A stretch of DNA of 64,000 nt, from positions 526,478-590,477 of the forward strand of contig JALECJ010000003.1 in NCBI GenBank assembly GCA_023515745.1. Direction: 5' to 3'. Made by a program: the position numbers and the translations under genes. Positions 1-11,998 of this stretch are shown here, piece by piece. Positions within the stretch are counted from its first letter, which is position 1. The number at the start of each line of letters is the position of its first letter. This DNA is from Amoeboaphelidium protococcarum (Eukaryota > Aphelidiomycota > Aphelidea). A model generated the notes under the pieces. That model did not search any database and was not told the DNA's origin. It worked only from the letters and a program-made list of their open reading frames with translations.

Positions 1-576
1 ATACGTGACACTCTAGTCACCACTTGCAGCATGCGTCTCAGCACTTTAGCTGGAATGTCCCTCAGCACCCTAGCTGGGCATAACATCAAACTATATGCAG
101 TTTGAACCATTAGACACTGACTGCTCATCTATAGCAGTTGTCAAGAAGTTATAATCTTCAAATCCAGCAGCATCAGTAAGATTGGACTACATAGCAGCTA
201 CAGCAGATTAGTAGCTAACAGGTACTACTGACCGTGAATGCTGCGGTAGAACAATAAAATCTTTATCGGAGTCACTATATCCAACCAAACGACCTAAGGC
301 AGACGTGGACGAGAATTTGAATTTACCAACACGCTTCTCCTTCGGTACAAAGTAATGAACCATACTTCCCCATGGAATGATATGCGATAACTTAGGCTTC
401 TTTCCAAAAAATACTTCATAAGGCGTACACTTCAATTATCCAGCGCGATTGCGCCCACTAGTCAGCACCCGATTTTGCATATACGCAGCAGATTCCATAG
501 CAAAACCCCACAGAAAATTAGGACTTTGACTATCAAGCAGGAAAGATCTAGTGCGCTCTACGAGGGTACGAATGCA
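1..576 (-). CDS. copia pol fragment: end of integrase core and downstream linker
   Basis: Read with TAR as Gln the frame stays open from the gap at 577 to the window edge. It contains the end of the integrase core (a RTLVERTRS-like segment, then SPNFLWGFAMESAAYMQNR), the TPYEVFFGKKP block and the PKEKR...LVGYS block, all in the order seen in copia polyproteins. The residues after this, rich in Ser, Gln and Asn, match the variable linker before reverse transcriptase. The start of integrase, including its HHCC zinc finger and the first Asp residues, is absent. No start codon is assigned because pol is normally part of a polyprotein and the upstream part is missing. Confidence 0.82.
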
Positions 577-577
577 N
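577..577. other. assembly gap (single N) inside the copia element
   Basis: One N interrupts the element between the gag stop (629) and the truncated integrase. At least several hundred bases of protease and integrase code are missing at this point, so the N may mark a join of unknown size rather than one uncertain base. Confidence 0.7.
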
Positions 578-628
578 ATCCGGTGAAAATTCCTTCTCTT
601 AGTTCATATCACTCGACTCAGTTCGGCG

Positions 629-1636
629 TCACTTCTTCTTAATCCAACCAGCATTCTTGAAACGCTTATACTGCGGAGAGTCTGGATCTTCTTTCCCACC
701 ACCTTCGGCAAAGCAGTCACTCTTGCTGTGACCAAACTTGCCACAATTATCGCAAATGATACGCCCCCCTTGACGTTAAGCATAAGATCTTTTCACACCT
801 GTGACATTTTAAACAGCAGCTTCAACTTGACGCGCCTTTTAACTCAACACCGGAGAGGATGAATAAGGACGGTTACACTATTGTTCTAACAGTGCCATAT
901 TGTCAGTGTGTAGAATAGATTTCTTTAACCCAGTAAGACTTAACTTCTCAGCAAGCTCTTCAGATTTATTGGTGACATTGATGTTTAAGTTCATCACCAT
1001 CTTACGGACTTCGTTGTATTTAGGCAAAGGCAGCTTCAAGGCCACAAGTTGAACAAACTGATTCTCATCCATGGCTCCGAAGCCACAGTCGGTCAAGTCA
1101 TCGAACCATTCTTCCAGCTGAACGACAAACTGCATGGCGGAGTGATACTTATCATCATACAGCTCATTTCTAATTTTGGCATCAATGTTACTCGCGTTAC
1201 TAGGAGCTTTTAAATTAAAATACTCTTCGATCGCCTCAAGAGCTTCATACGCAGACGATTGAGTTCCAATGCTACTCAGCACTTCAGGGGTCACGGATCC
1301 TTTAATCAGCCCCAGAACCATCGAGTTGGCCTGATGCTGTTCCTCTTGAAAGGTAATCAACGCAGATTGTTGGTCGTGTTCACTACAAGGCATAAAGGAA
1401 GTTTTGTCTGACAGTGTCTCAAAATCAGAGTCTTTCACCTTCTTTTTAGCAAGGAGATCCATTTTCTTATCACGGAGGGTATGACGATCAGGGATACGTT
1501 ACAACGTATCCAGAAACTCCACATCAATGACATATTCCAACCCAGCTGATTGCAGTTACGCATATAACGCGTTCTTCCAGCGACGACGATTGGAACCGTC
1601 AAACACCACACCCACAGAAGACATAACAGATTTCAT
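629..1636 (-). CDS. gag: copia Gag, intact, 335 residues
   Basis: The frame starts at ATG 1636 and ends on TGA at 629 without interruption if TAA and TAG are Gln. The first ~25 residues contain FDGSNRRRWKNALYAQL, the usual opening of copia Gag. The middle resembles the UBN2/gag-polypeptide fold (LIKGSVTPEVLSSIG, then AKIRNELYDD and VVQLEEW). A retroviral-type zinc knuckle CX2CX4HX4C lies at about residues 295-308, followed by a basic tail ending in WIKKK. TAR codons occur at several Gln positions, including both sides of the knuckle. Gag would form the particle that packages element RNA. The ATG lies only 14 nt from the LTR end, unusually close. Confidence 0.9.
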
Positions 1637-1650
1637 AGTTGATCAATAGA

Positions 1651-1965
1651 TGTTAGAATAATCAAAATAGAATAGATAAAAGTCAATTAAATAGTATACG
1701 TGCCGTGTGGCTGAGCTCTATTGATCAAAGATCAAGAAACAAAGTGGCGTAGCAAATTTCTCCTTATCCGAGACGACGGTTAAGGTTAGCGACAGAACAT
1801 AAAACCCAACAATATATCCTTTAAGTGGACATTCATCTTAACTGATATCTCTGTCTTGATACACGAGACTTGTCTCGTTTATCAAGTTTCTTTTAAACGC
1901 CTCACTAATAACATAATTTTTTATTCTTGATCAACTTGTATCATCATAGGGCCATCAGTCTAACA
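1651..1965 (-). repeat. 5' LTR of the copia element (315 bp)
   Basis: The segment is bounded by TGTTAG at 1651 and CTAACA at 1960-1965, the inverted TG..CA ends typical of copia LTRs, and it abuts gag on the correct side. On the minus strand it would begin TGTTAGACTGATGG and end TATTCTAACA. Just inside the element is a short spacer holding TTGATCAATAG; I cannot match this to a known tRNA primer site. The boundaries are inferred from the terminal motif only. Confidence 0.6.
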
Positions 1966-2044
1966 GCTAGCAGTACATAAAAGTGAATCGCAGCATACTC
2001 TCAAGCTCCCTAGCTGTCACCATCAATGGCTTTAGTCACCTCGT

Positions 2045-3123
2045 TCAGCAAAGTTTCTACGCGGCGAGAGTAGGACGTGAACTATACCCAAAGCAAGTAC
2101 TCCGATCTAGTTTCTTTGCTGAACTGCTTTAACTGTAATGCTGATAACTTGGCAAATTAAGTGTTTGCTTTTAACTAGTCGCTATGAGCCTTTACAGCTT
2201 CGTTAGATCTTATATTCTTCGGTACATTCGGTAGATTAGTGTCTCTACAAAGCAAAGATTACATAAGCGTAAATTATTGTATATGCCTTACTTTAACAAT
2301 GTTTAAATTCTGAGTATAGCATCTTTGTATGAACGAGTCTACTCGCGTCTTTTCATGTTCACTTAGACTTTGTTGTTGTCCCAATATTATTTATTAGTCA
2401 TCTTGCGCTTTTCCTTTCGATCCTGCTCTCTCTACAGGGCTTTCTCCTCGACACTTAATGCAGGCTAAATTTTACGGGGCCTTCCTCTCTTAGTGTTGGG
2501 CTTCCAAGAACTGCCACTCTACTTACCTCTGTCCTCATTGTTGAACTCCTCAAGTGCAGCTTCTAAAGAGTCCTTTCTCTTTCTGGACGGTCTATTCCAC
2601 TCATTCCACTCATCGTCATGTTCCTCAGAACTATACCCTGCTAGAATAATAATAATAATGTGAATAAACATATTCAAAAGAATGTACCGTAATGATTGCT
2701 TTAATTCCAGGCCTAGTAAAAAGTCATTTTGCTTGATAAACGTCGTTTGATTTCTCGCAACTCTTGTCAAGAGAAGAATGGCGCGCGGTTTACTGTAGTG
2801 CGCTATCGTTTTGCCTTGGAACTATGCTTGGTCTATCCAGTCTTGTCTGAGTATGTCAAAGCTGTTATAGTTTTTGGAGTTCAGTGATGGTCGATCGACT
2901 TGTGTTTCTTTCATCTACAGTGCTTATGTTATGCGCTCGTAATCATCCGATTACACTTGGTCAATTGGCGTCATGTCCGTTGTCTGCGATTAACTTGCAT
3001 GGTCTTATGAAAGTACATTCTGATTAGAGACAGATGTTAATTGTGTACATATACTTTGTATGGCGGAGCACCATGAGATATCCGGGGTTGCTGATTATCT
3101 GGTATCTCGCGTTTTCGATCCAT
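2045..3123 (-). CDS. unrecognised protein with AT-hook-like motif, one intron
   Basis: I do not recognise this protein. The proposed exon 1 (3123-2995) starts MDRKREIPDNQQ; the intron 2994-2915 has donor GTTAAT and acceptor CTGTAG, the acceptor type of housekeeping genes here; exon 2 (2914-2045) stays open to TGA with TAR as Gln. The product is about 332 residues. It is basic, carries an AT-hook-like KRGRPRK motif in the middle preceded by an acidic stretch (SSEEHDDEWNEW), and has a Lys/Arg/Gln-rich region after it. A short Ile-rich stretch (IIIIIL) near 2650 may instead be a mis-spliced intron. It lies just outside the copia LTR and downstream of the KDZ transposase, so it could be a host gene or transposon cargo. 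Confidence 0.45.
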
Positions 3124-4134
3124 GTCCGTACTAATAGATGTATAATTCTTATGTTGAACACTGTAATTAATGCATCAAGAGAATCTTAATTAATCAAGTG
3201 TTATTATGTTAATCATGGTCACATCTGAATTGTCTAGTTGGTGTTTGTGGCTGGGTTTGTAAATTATCATGCTAAGCTGATTGACCAATAAACGTAACGT
3301 CGTGTGTCGATGTCCGGCAATAAATGGTGAAGACTGTATAGTTATTATGAACAGCACCGTAAATTTTATCTGGTGATATGTATTTCAAAGATCAAATGCA
3401 TAGTCATTTAGTAAAAGTTTTAGTTCATGCTTCTCCGTTAGTTCAGTCTGGTCCTTCTTACCAAGTGTCTTGCCGCAAGTCGTTTATGCACTGCTTTTGA
3501 CACTTACACGCGTATAACTTTTAGAGAAATCGGTATTTTGGTATAAGTCATATATATTTGGAATCAGAAAAAAAAATGAATGAAACTAGTGGAAGGTTTA
3601 TGAGATTGATTTATTCGATAATGAGATACTACATCTGGATTTGGAATATCTATGTTTGTAGTCAAACTGTATAGGAAGGTTAGTCGATATTTTCCAAACA
3701 AAAGATATCCACCATATTTTAACATTACACTATAAAGGATGGTAAATTATATCAGGATATGGTTGTAAGAGATGTCTGAAGTGTATATACTTTTAATATA
3801 AGTCATTTTGGCCAATTATCGGTTATGTGCGATTAGTCGTGTGGAGGATGCATTCATCAACTCCACAGAGATTTCAACATTATTTCTATATAGAAGTCTC
3901 TTAGCCATCGCTATTATGTATACTTATGTTATTATGCGTAGTTGTCAGAACCTTTGGACATAAAAAGCATGGCGCGTTCGGATTCTCGTTGTTAATACTG
4001 AGACCTTGGACGCGGTTTTTTGTTGAGAAATTCATGAATACAATACAACAGGTTATAGCTCTGTATTATGCAGATATGAAAAACGTTTAATATGTATGAT
4101 ATGACTCGTAAAATATATTTGATGATCAATGGAG
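3124..4134. other. AT-rich stretch without a recognisable gene
   Basis: About 1 kb between the unrecognised gene and the transposase stop. I see no long frame on either strand even with TAR as Gln. It may hold the downstream end of the KDZ transposon, but I could not find terminal inverted repeats by eye. Confidence 0.5.
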
Positions 4135-7100
4135 TCAATTGTCCAATTCTATAGTTTAGTCCTAAATTAATAACTGTCGGATCTCCTACCTGTAAAAACT
4201 AACATCAACGGATTCTCGTGTAATAGTACAATTATTAGCAATCTATTTAGCATACCAGTATGAATGAACTCCACAGCTAGAGCCATCCTTTTATCTAGGG
4301 CCTTTTACAATCTTCACTTTTGCACAATCAATAAATTACTTTGCCGGAAATCTGATGGAAACGAACCGTTGTATCTTATCAGCGATTGAGTATTCGAATT
4401 CATATCTCAATGAGCAGTAATATCTCATACTGCATACAGACTAGTCAATTTTGAGATGATAGATATTCCAATGATTGCGCTGTCCTCCCTCAAAAGACCG
4501 AGCATGATTAACTACCACTATATCTGAGCAATCGTCGCCAATCTTCCCAAGCATATTCTAGCGAGTTCTTTCTGACCCAGTTCTATAGATGACATTTGTG
4601 CTCACTATATCAAATTATTAGGAGGCATAAAAAACTTTTTAGCCAGAGCACTGCCTACTCAGATGAGACATGAGAACATGGAGTGCTTCTCCCCTCATCC
4701 AATGATCTGAATCGAAATCACGTAATAAATCCGCGCGATTTATCACTTAGGCCAAGTCCACTATTTCACACTCCTAGTTAGTGTGTTCGTGGTCTCTTTA
4801 CACATCGGAAATTAGATGGCTTTCTTATACAGGTAAGGATGTCTATAAGCTGCCATTCTTCGAATCATTAGTGTCAGAGCTCGAAACAGCAAGCTGATTA
4901 AACATTTAAACAACAGAGGCGTCATCATAGTCAGAGAAGCCATCAACACTATCTTAACTGGTGACGGATTCCGAATCTCCATATTCTTCCAGGTGATGCG
5001 GGTCTTTGGTCTAAAAGATCTATCTAACGTCCACTTCCACTGGCTTTTTATCCACAGTTTACTCTAAGTAAGATTCAATGATAGCAAAATTTCTATTGAA
5101 AGATTTATATCCAGCTTTGAGTCGAGAGAGAAAATACCCATTTAGATTCTGATTCTACTACTACTACTCTGAAATTAGGTTGACAAGATTGATGATGGAC
5201 ACAATTGAACTTAGTACGTACTAACGCATTTCATGCAGACATATATCTTACTCTTCTATGTTACGGCGCCTGAGCTGTAGCAAATTCTCAAATGATTGGC
5301 TTTTACCATCAAATCCGCAATCATCAGGAAGCATAGACTCAACTTCCTCCACAGAGCAGTCCCTTCTAAGTGCCCTAAGTTTGCACTTTTCGCTGACACC
5401 AAAATCCAACATGAATCTACTAACAGACTAATTGTACCCATTAAGACACTTCATAAACGCTGTTTATCGCCTTTTAATAGCAGATATAAGAAACTTATTG
5501 CCTTTTTAAGAATGCAAGACACGATTAGCAAAATCCTTCTATAACTTCAGTCCTACCAATTCATCCTTTAGTTAGATTAACAAAGTGCAGCAATTATCAT
5601 AGTCAGCCAATCGCTTCATCTACTAGTACTCCAGAGATCCTACCACCCAGCGAGCTTTTATATTGAGTCGCTTTTCAATGAGAGTCACTTCATTAAGTAG
5701 CTCTTTACTATTAGGAGTTTCATATAAAACACGAAGCGCCTCCAAATACTACTTTTTTAAACCAAACGAAGAAGGAGTCTCAACAGAAATACCATTAGAC
5801 TTCTTACGTAACGCCATTGATCTTTCATACATTAGAAACTATTCACTATCCAAACATGAAAACCCCAGCTCTTTATACTGACTACTTTCCTAAATCAAAA
5901 TATCAAGCTAAGAGTGTTGTGACTGAGCACTGTGGTATCTCTCCAGAGTAAGAATTAAGCTTCTCGAATCAAACTCTTCAGATGCACATAATAGAACGTA
6001 ATCCAACGCGTCATTTCTTAGATTAAGCGAAACACCTTTCGTTAGAAAACCAAATACCCCAATTTTACTCCACAACGACTCTGTCATCTCTCCAGCTCCA
6101 ATACCAGTCGCGACAGACAGTTTAGAAGAATAGCTCTCTCTACAGCTGGTATGATGAGCGTATAGGTGGAATGAAGGGACTAGAAACTTCAGGTCTATGT
6201 CCTGAAGCTTTGGGACTCGCTCAATAATCTTTTTGTCATACTAACATGCTATGTCATAATAGATTGTCATTTTAGAGGCTTTAGTTCTGTCTACAATCTA
6301 CTCTATCGCATAGTCGGCGTATTGATACGACTCACCCTTCTTGATGTTGGAGAAGGAACCAAGCATTGGTATCCCATGGCGACCACAAACAGCGCCAAAA
6401 ACGCCAGTCACATCATGCTTCTTCTATGACGATCTCCCTGACAATTACCTCACTGCGGCAAAGTTACTGCAGTCAGACTTTTCGTTCTTAGTATTAGAAC
6501 GCATATCATTGGAAGGCTTCGAATCAATAAATAATGACGGTCCTAGAGGAGGACATTCACCGCTCAGGGCATTTCTGACATGTACCAACTTAAAGTTTCC
6601 GTCCACCGAGATCTAAGGAATATGAGGAGTATCTAAATCCTGGCAGCTTGACTTCGCGAGCTAATAAGCAGTTCGCAAGAATTAGAGCTGATCTCCAGAT
6701 AATACACCATCTTCACATAACTACGACTCAAGAGTACCGAGTTTCAACTCAGAGGGGCAAAGACTACATATCATATCACGCGAGCTCAATTAATTCCATA
6801 GCGTCATTTCAGCAGCAATGTAGATGTGAAAGGCGCTGCGCAGATGCTTTGAAAACTAGTCCGGAACTTCTAACATACAACTCTACTACATTGCATGAAT
6901 AAATCCAGAAAAAGAAGACCTCGAATTCACGAACAACTTCGTAAATAACTTCATAAGATTTATGTCAATGGCAGAGCGAGGATTTTGCGGAGAACATGGA
7001 ATATAACCATCAGCCACTAATTAACTCAGCTTATGGGAATCATTACATTAACAGAGCTGATACTAGACTCTAATTACACCAGCCGGAAACGTCAAAACGC

Positions 7101-7827
7101 GCAATTATATGAAGTCACCATCTAAGCAGGCCGCAATACCACAACCAGAATAGACTTTAAATGGTGGAGGATCAACATAGCTGAGGACACCATTAGTAAG
7201 AACTTGCGGTACATGGCTATATTGCCTCTGATGAACAATCGACCAGCAATCATTACATAAGTTAGCTTTAGGAGTGCATTATGTGCACAAATACATAGTC
7301 TATGAAGCAGCAGTCTTACAGATTTCGCATGTATCTAACTGAGTAACAGCAGCAAGCTTTTATATCCCAGCGGCGATATCCTTCACAGCATCCCTCCAGT
7401 GACTTCGCAACATTATATCAGCCTTTGCGTTCCTAAGAGGATCGTTCAATCGAATCTTTTCTCTATCATACAAATTATCCAGCGCCTCGAACATGATATC
7501 TTGCTAAAACATGTTATCCGCAAAAGTGTCGTCCACAGGATACTCATCACTAAACTCAAATGCCTCGGCTGCGGATATATCCATAACTCCATTCTCCTAG
7601 TGCGACGTGATCCGAGCTTACTCTACAAGATGGGTAATTGCATAAATGACAATTTGTGACATGGTCAATAGATTACTCTATGGCACACCAAGGGCCTTTG
7701 TATCAGGAGGAGTGCGTCTCTTTGGATACTTTAACTCAATCTTTTAGGTAACACTACCATTCCGATGGTCTATAATCTTCTTCTTAATGTATGCCCTTTT
7801 AAATTTGTGCTTTTTAACCATGCCCAT
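4135..7827 (-). CDS. KDZ-superfamily transposase fused to a Ulp1-type (C48) peptidase
   Basis: A single uninterrupted frame of 1230 residues runs from ATG 7827 to TGA 4135 with TAR as Gln. Cys-rich clusters near residues 170-195 (CTQC...LCNDCW) and near 230 precede GYIPCSP, the usual front end of Kyakuja-Dileera-Zisupton transposases. The RNase H-like core follows: VDGNF (Asp about 409), VFGAVCGRHGIP, YYDIACQYDKK (Asp about 525), FHLYAHH, and GIGAGEMTES with Glu near 580. The segment after ARWVVGSLEYQQ matches the helical KDZ C-terminus. The last ~150 residues look like an adenain/Ulp1 cysteine peptidase: NHW (His 1119), an Asp at 1128 and RQKDGSSCGVH (Cys 1185). It should cut and move its own element; the role of the peptidase is unknown. 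No obvious lesions, so the element may be active. Terminal repeats were not located. Confidence 0.9.
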
Positions 7828-8096
7828 TATGTAAAACAATAACTACTAAAATTGAGACTCTGTCCGCAAAGTTAATTGAGAGAAGAGAAGTATGATATCC
7901 AAAGTCGAACAACAATCAGATGGAACAGAAAGTTTCAGAAATAACAACGAAACAATGCAAGCCACAATGAATGGCTTTATAGCCGAAAGGTTTACAATGC
8001 GCTGATATTGCGGGCGATGATTTGGTGGTTTCACTAGACACGATAGGGTGGATTGTAAGTAAACCACCCTTAAAAATTATCTAAACAGGTTGCCAC

Positions 8097-11000
8097 TCAT
8101 GACTGGATATGCTGTCCGTAAATAGGCTTTAGGAGCCTCACTATGGCTGCAGTATGCAAGCAAAATATTGAGGGAAGAATATACAGTAAAAGTATGGCAT
8201 AAAATTGTTTAAAGTGCCGCATGAGAGGTTGTGTTAACTCTGGAAGCAAGACTATAAGGCGTTGATAAAAGGAGGCCGCTTTTGAAGAAAATTCATCTGC
8301 GATCCTATCATGTTAAGGATATTAAAACAAACAAAGCGTTGATTGGATAGTCCTTATTTTACTGCACACTATAGAATAACTCACGTAATACTTTATCTTT
8401 AATGAAACCAAGTATCTCAAATAGTTAAAACGAACATTTTTTACTATACAGCCTTTTTAAACAAAGTCATAAGATTTCCAAATTGGAAACATCATCAATC
8501 CGAAATCAAGATGCTTATAATTTGATACGCGACATGCTGCGATATTTCTTATTATTCCACTCCATTGGAAGTGCTGGTAATGATAATATTGGCGGTCGAG
8601 GAAATGTAATAGATGACTTAATTGCAAGATACCTTGCCGCAATTTTGAACAGATCTTACTAATCATCAAATTTTATCTACAAGGTGAAGCATTTCAAATC
8701 ACACATAATCACTTTATTATGAAATAATGCACTACAAAATGGTTTTTACATCTTATTGAAATTTATAGTTTACAGAAACAAGACTGATATATAAAGGCCT
8801 TATTAGTTTTGTTCCACTGTTTCATTCATCAATCTTTAGTTCACTACCAAGAGCTACGATTAGCCTTGGACCTTGTTAAGCATTCAAACATCATCACAGC
8901 GAACGCGTAAACATCCATTGATTTACCAGCTTCGCGTTACAAGCCATTACAGAATTAACGCCTAAATTCAACCAGCAATTCAGGTGCAGCGTATATAAAA
9001 CTTAAGCCGCGAATATTGCTAATCTACAGTGCTTTGACTTTGTACGCGTCAGAGTCGAAAATTTGGGTGATTCCAAAGTCGCAGATTATGGGCATCACCA
9101 ATTATGGAGCACAGAGTTCCAGCAACACATTATCAGGTTTTATATCAAAATGGACAATGTTCATACTGTGCATATGTCTGTAGCCAATAGCTAATTATTT
9201 AAGAATCAGTAATAACTAATACTTGCTGTAAACCAGGCCTTATGCGCGCTGCTCTCCAAAGATAAAGTCTTTCAAGCTACCAGGCTAGTAATGCTTCATA
9301 ACAATCGCCGCTGGCTACTCGCTATATCCTACCAATTTGATAAACTACGGCTGATCTTTGAACAAATACATCAAAGTCAACTCTTGATAGAACGAATTTC
9401 TGCTTCTGTCACCCATATTTAACACACTTTCAGACACTATTTTGATAACCACGGTAGAGACCCCGAACTTCTGCCGAGCATTGTCATTCAGAAGATCGCC
9501 AGTATAAAGAGATCCATTACCAGTTTGAGCAAGCAAAGTTAAAGGCCTAAAATCATAACCAGCCTTCAACATCAGAAATGCCGGGATAGCCAGGACATCA
9601 GTAACCGGAGCCATGGTCTAACTAAATTAAGTGCTAGACGGAATGACAGTTGACGTCTACGCTGTAGACATCTACATTGTTCCGGCAATAACTCCGTAGG
9701 TAGAACTCTTTTGCCTTTTAGCTTTAGCAACCGCACGTTTACGTCTCTGCAAATAGAGTACCACCAGAACGCTAAATACGACAAAAGCTACAATTCCAGA
9801 GACACCAGCGATAACATTAGACAGAATACTAGAATTTCCAGAATTGAGGGGTTACCCTCCAACATCCAAATAATTGCCGTCAGTTAAAGTACTCTGAAAA
9901 TTAGCACCGCCATCAACGTAGTTATAATCGAAAGAAATGGGAGCACTAGAGCTGAGGCTTGACAATTGAGAACTAAGACTGATACTTGATGGCACAAACG
10001 CACTAGTATGTGATAGACCAGTACTACTAAAATTTCCATTAAAACCCATAGAGCTGTTGAAAGCCAAAGCTAAAGATGCAGATGTTGTCGTAGATTGATC
10101 AGAGGAGTTAGCGATGCTACTATTAGTAGACGATGTCGGGACTTCAGTCGATGATGTACTGTTGGTCGTCGGGATGATAGTAGAATAGGTGCTAATTGTC
10201 GTCGCCGATGGTGTAGGACTCATAGTCATGAACGTGGTAACAGCTGTGGTTGGCGTAGTACTAGTAATAGCTGACAGCATAGTCGAGGTTGGTGTTGCCG
10301 TTGCATTAGTGGACGTAGTAGATAAGGTAGTTGTCGACGTTGATGTGGTGGTAGTGGTGGTAGCTTTTGTCGTCGTAGTAGAACTAATTGTAGTCGTTGT
10401 TAATGGAGTAGAAGTCCTTGTAGTAGTCACAATTGTTGCAGTTATAGTCGATGTAGTAGTCGTAGTTGAAGTTGTTGTCGTGATACTCGCTGTAGTAGTA
10501 GAGAGAGTGGTAGCACTTGCGGTGGTAGTAGTTCCACATCCTTGAGCCAGCAGAGTGACAGCACTCTCTTGAAGTAACACTCCATTGACGCCAGATAAAC
10601 CGACAACCCAAAATCTGCGCGAAATCAAATCTTAAGCAATACCATTAACTGCCCCGATAGCCAATGGAGACCGTGAACTGACAACACTACCGCAAATTGT
10701 CATAATAAAATCGTCTGTACCGGTGCCCACTAAAACCTTCATTTCATTCACGGGATCAATAGTACCTTTCATGTACTGCAAATTATTACCTGTATCCCCG
10801 GCTGAATAAACGGATGTAACAAGAGCACCAGTTGAAGGATTGAAAGTCCGCCAAAAGAGTTCATAATTGCTACCCGAAGAATTATAAACGCCAGATGCTT
10901 AAATCAGATTATCGCGAATGATTACCGAATAAATTGCTGATTTAAAGACAAAGTTGGTAGCCCAATTTTTGACGCCAGCAGTCGTGAATGAAGCAAGATA

Positions 11001-11618
11001 GCCAAAACCTTGTGGTTGCCCAAAAAAAGTAGCATCATTCCAGTAGCCGCCAACAATTACGTTATTGCCAAAAAGTTCCATACAGGTCAAGTAGTCATCT
11101 AAAGTTGCACCTTCCTGAACAATCCAAAGCTGAGCGCCATTGTAAGTCATAGCTGCAAGAAATGTGTCCCAAGCGCCCTTATGAGAGTAGCCCGCATAGT
11201 TACCATCGATTATCCCAGATACGTACAAACGTCTGCTGCTTTGATCTATTACCAAACCTTAAGGAAGAGCACCGCCGCTTTAAGAAGGCAGCGATGCTTC
11301 CATGGCTACACTTTTATCTGCGTTGAATCGATACACTACAACGACGTAGCGCGAATCAGAAATGGCTATAGCTGAACCTGTGGCAACTATCTCGCCAGTC
11401 ACTTAATCCACTTTCAAGGCCTTCATAGAGAAAGAAGAATAGCCACTAGGCATTAAGGATTACATTGATAGCTGTGTCCCATTGGAAGCATAATGATACA
11501 AGTACGAAAGGCCTCCTAAAGCCTGACCTGCAATGAACATTGTACCATCTGATTAACGATAATCAATGCTATTCAAAATTATATTAGCACTCGCAAAAGT
11601 CACGGATGTAAAGCTCAT
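8097..11618 (-). CDS. receptor-like protein kinase with repeat ectodomain and Thr/Ser-rich stalk
   Basis: Exon 1 runs from ATG 11618 to 8872. A proposed 195-nt intron (8871-8677, acceptor TTGTAG) leads to exon 2, whose frame stays open to TGA at 8097; the phases agree and give 1108 residues. Without splicing the frame ends on TGA at 8841. The order is: residues 1-350, repeated YVSG/VVGG-type strands like a beta-propeller; 360-600, a very Thr/Ser-rich mucin-like stalk; 601-625, one membrane span followed by QRRKR; from about 690, a kinase domain with VVIK, VHFDIKPDN, CDFG, APE and DVYAFAVMMFE. Arg of the HRD motif is Phe, so activation-loop control may differ. The family is closest to tyrosine-kinase-like (TKL) kinases. 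No signal peptide is visible at the chosen start, so a first exon may be missing; residues after about 8460 are uncertain. Confidence 0.7.
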
Positions 11619-11998
11619 AACCAAGATTCACTAATCAGATTTCAAAAATGCTCAGCAAAGTATTATTTTATCACCAGAGATTAGGAATTAAAGTCAAATT
11701 GGATTACGGTAAGAGGGAGAAGGGATATGAATGGAATCAGCATCATCACAGTAGCGGCATACGTCAAGTAATTACATCCAACCAATCAGCCGTAGGAGAG
11801 AGTGTTAAAAATACATCAGTAGAGACTCTTTATCTACCTGTATCACAAAATAAATAAGATTAAAATACGCGTTTCATACTAAAGCTGATCTGATAGTAAG
11901 TGTTGATTATCCAGCCTTATGTTCGATTTGGATCAAATGAATTAGTCAACCAACAGACTGTCCGATCCTCTAACCGATCCACTGATTCGCTATCGCAA
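11619..11998. other. intergenic region between divergent genes
   Basis: This 380-base stretch separates the receptor-like kinase (minus) from the FCP1-like phosphatase (plus). A 69-codon plus-strand frame at 11648-11857 has no recognisable content. The region could hold both promoters and a missing first exon encoding the kinase signal peptide. Confidence 0.4.

Larger units (their letters stand above)
1..1965 (-). mobile_element. Ty1/copia LTR retrotransposon, left part cut by window edge
   Basis: The order on the minus strand is LTR (1965-1651), gag (1636-629), then a pol piece (576-1) with copia integrase features; this gag-integrase arrangement is that of Ty1/copia. Reverse transcriptase, RNase H and the second LTR would lie beyond base 1. 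The protease and most of the integrase core are missing where a single N sits at 577, so either the element is deleted there or the assembly joined two pieces. Gag is an intact frame that needs TAR to be read as Gln, so the element is adapted to the host code. No target-site duplication can be tested because only one LTR is present. Confidence 0.88.

Noticed and set aside
5296-7659. Several plus-strand frames within the KDZ gene
   Set aside because: Shadows of the minus-strand transposase, which has recognisable motifs throughout.
10189-10545. Val-rich plus-strand frame
   Set aside because: It is the complement of the Thr-rich stalk; runs of ACT/ACA on one strand give GTx Val codons on the other.
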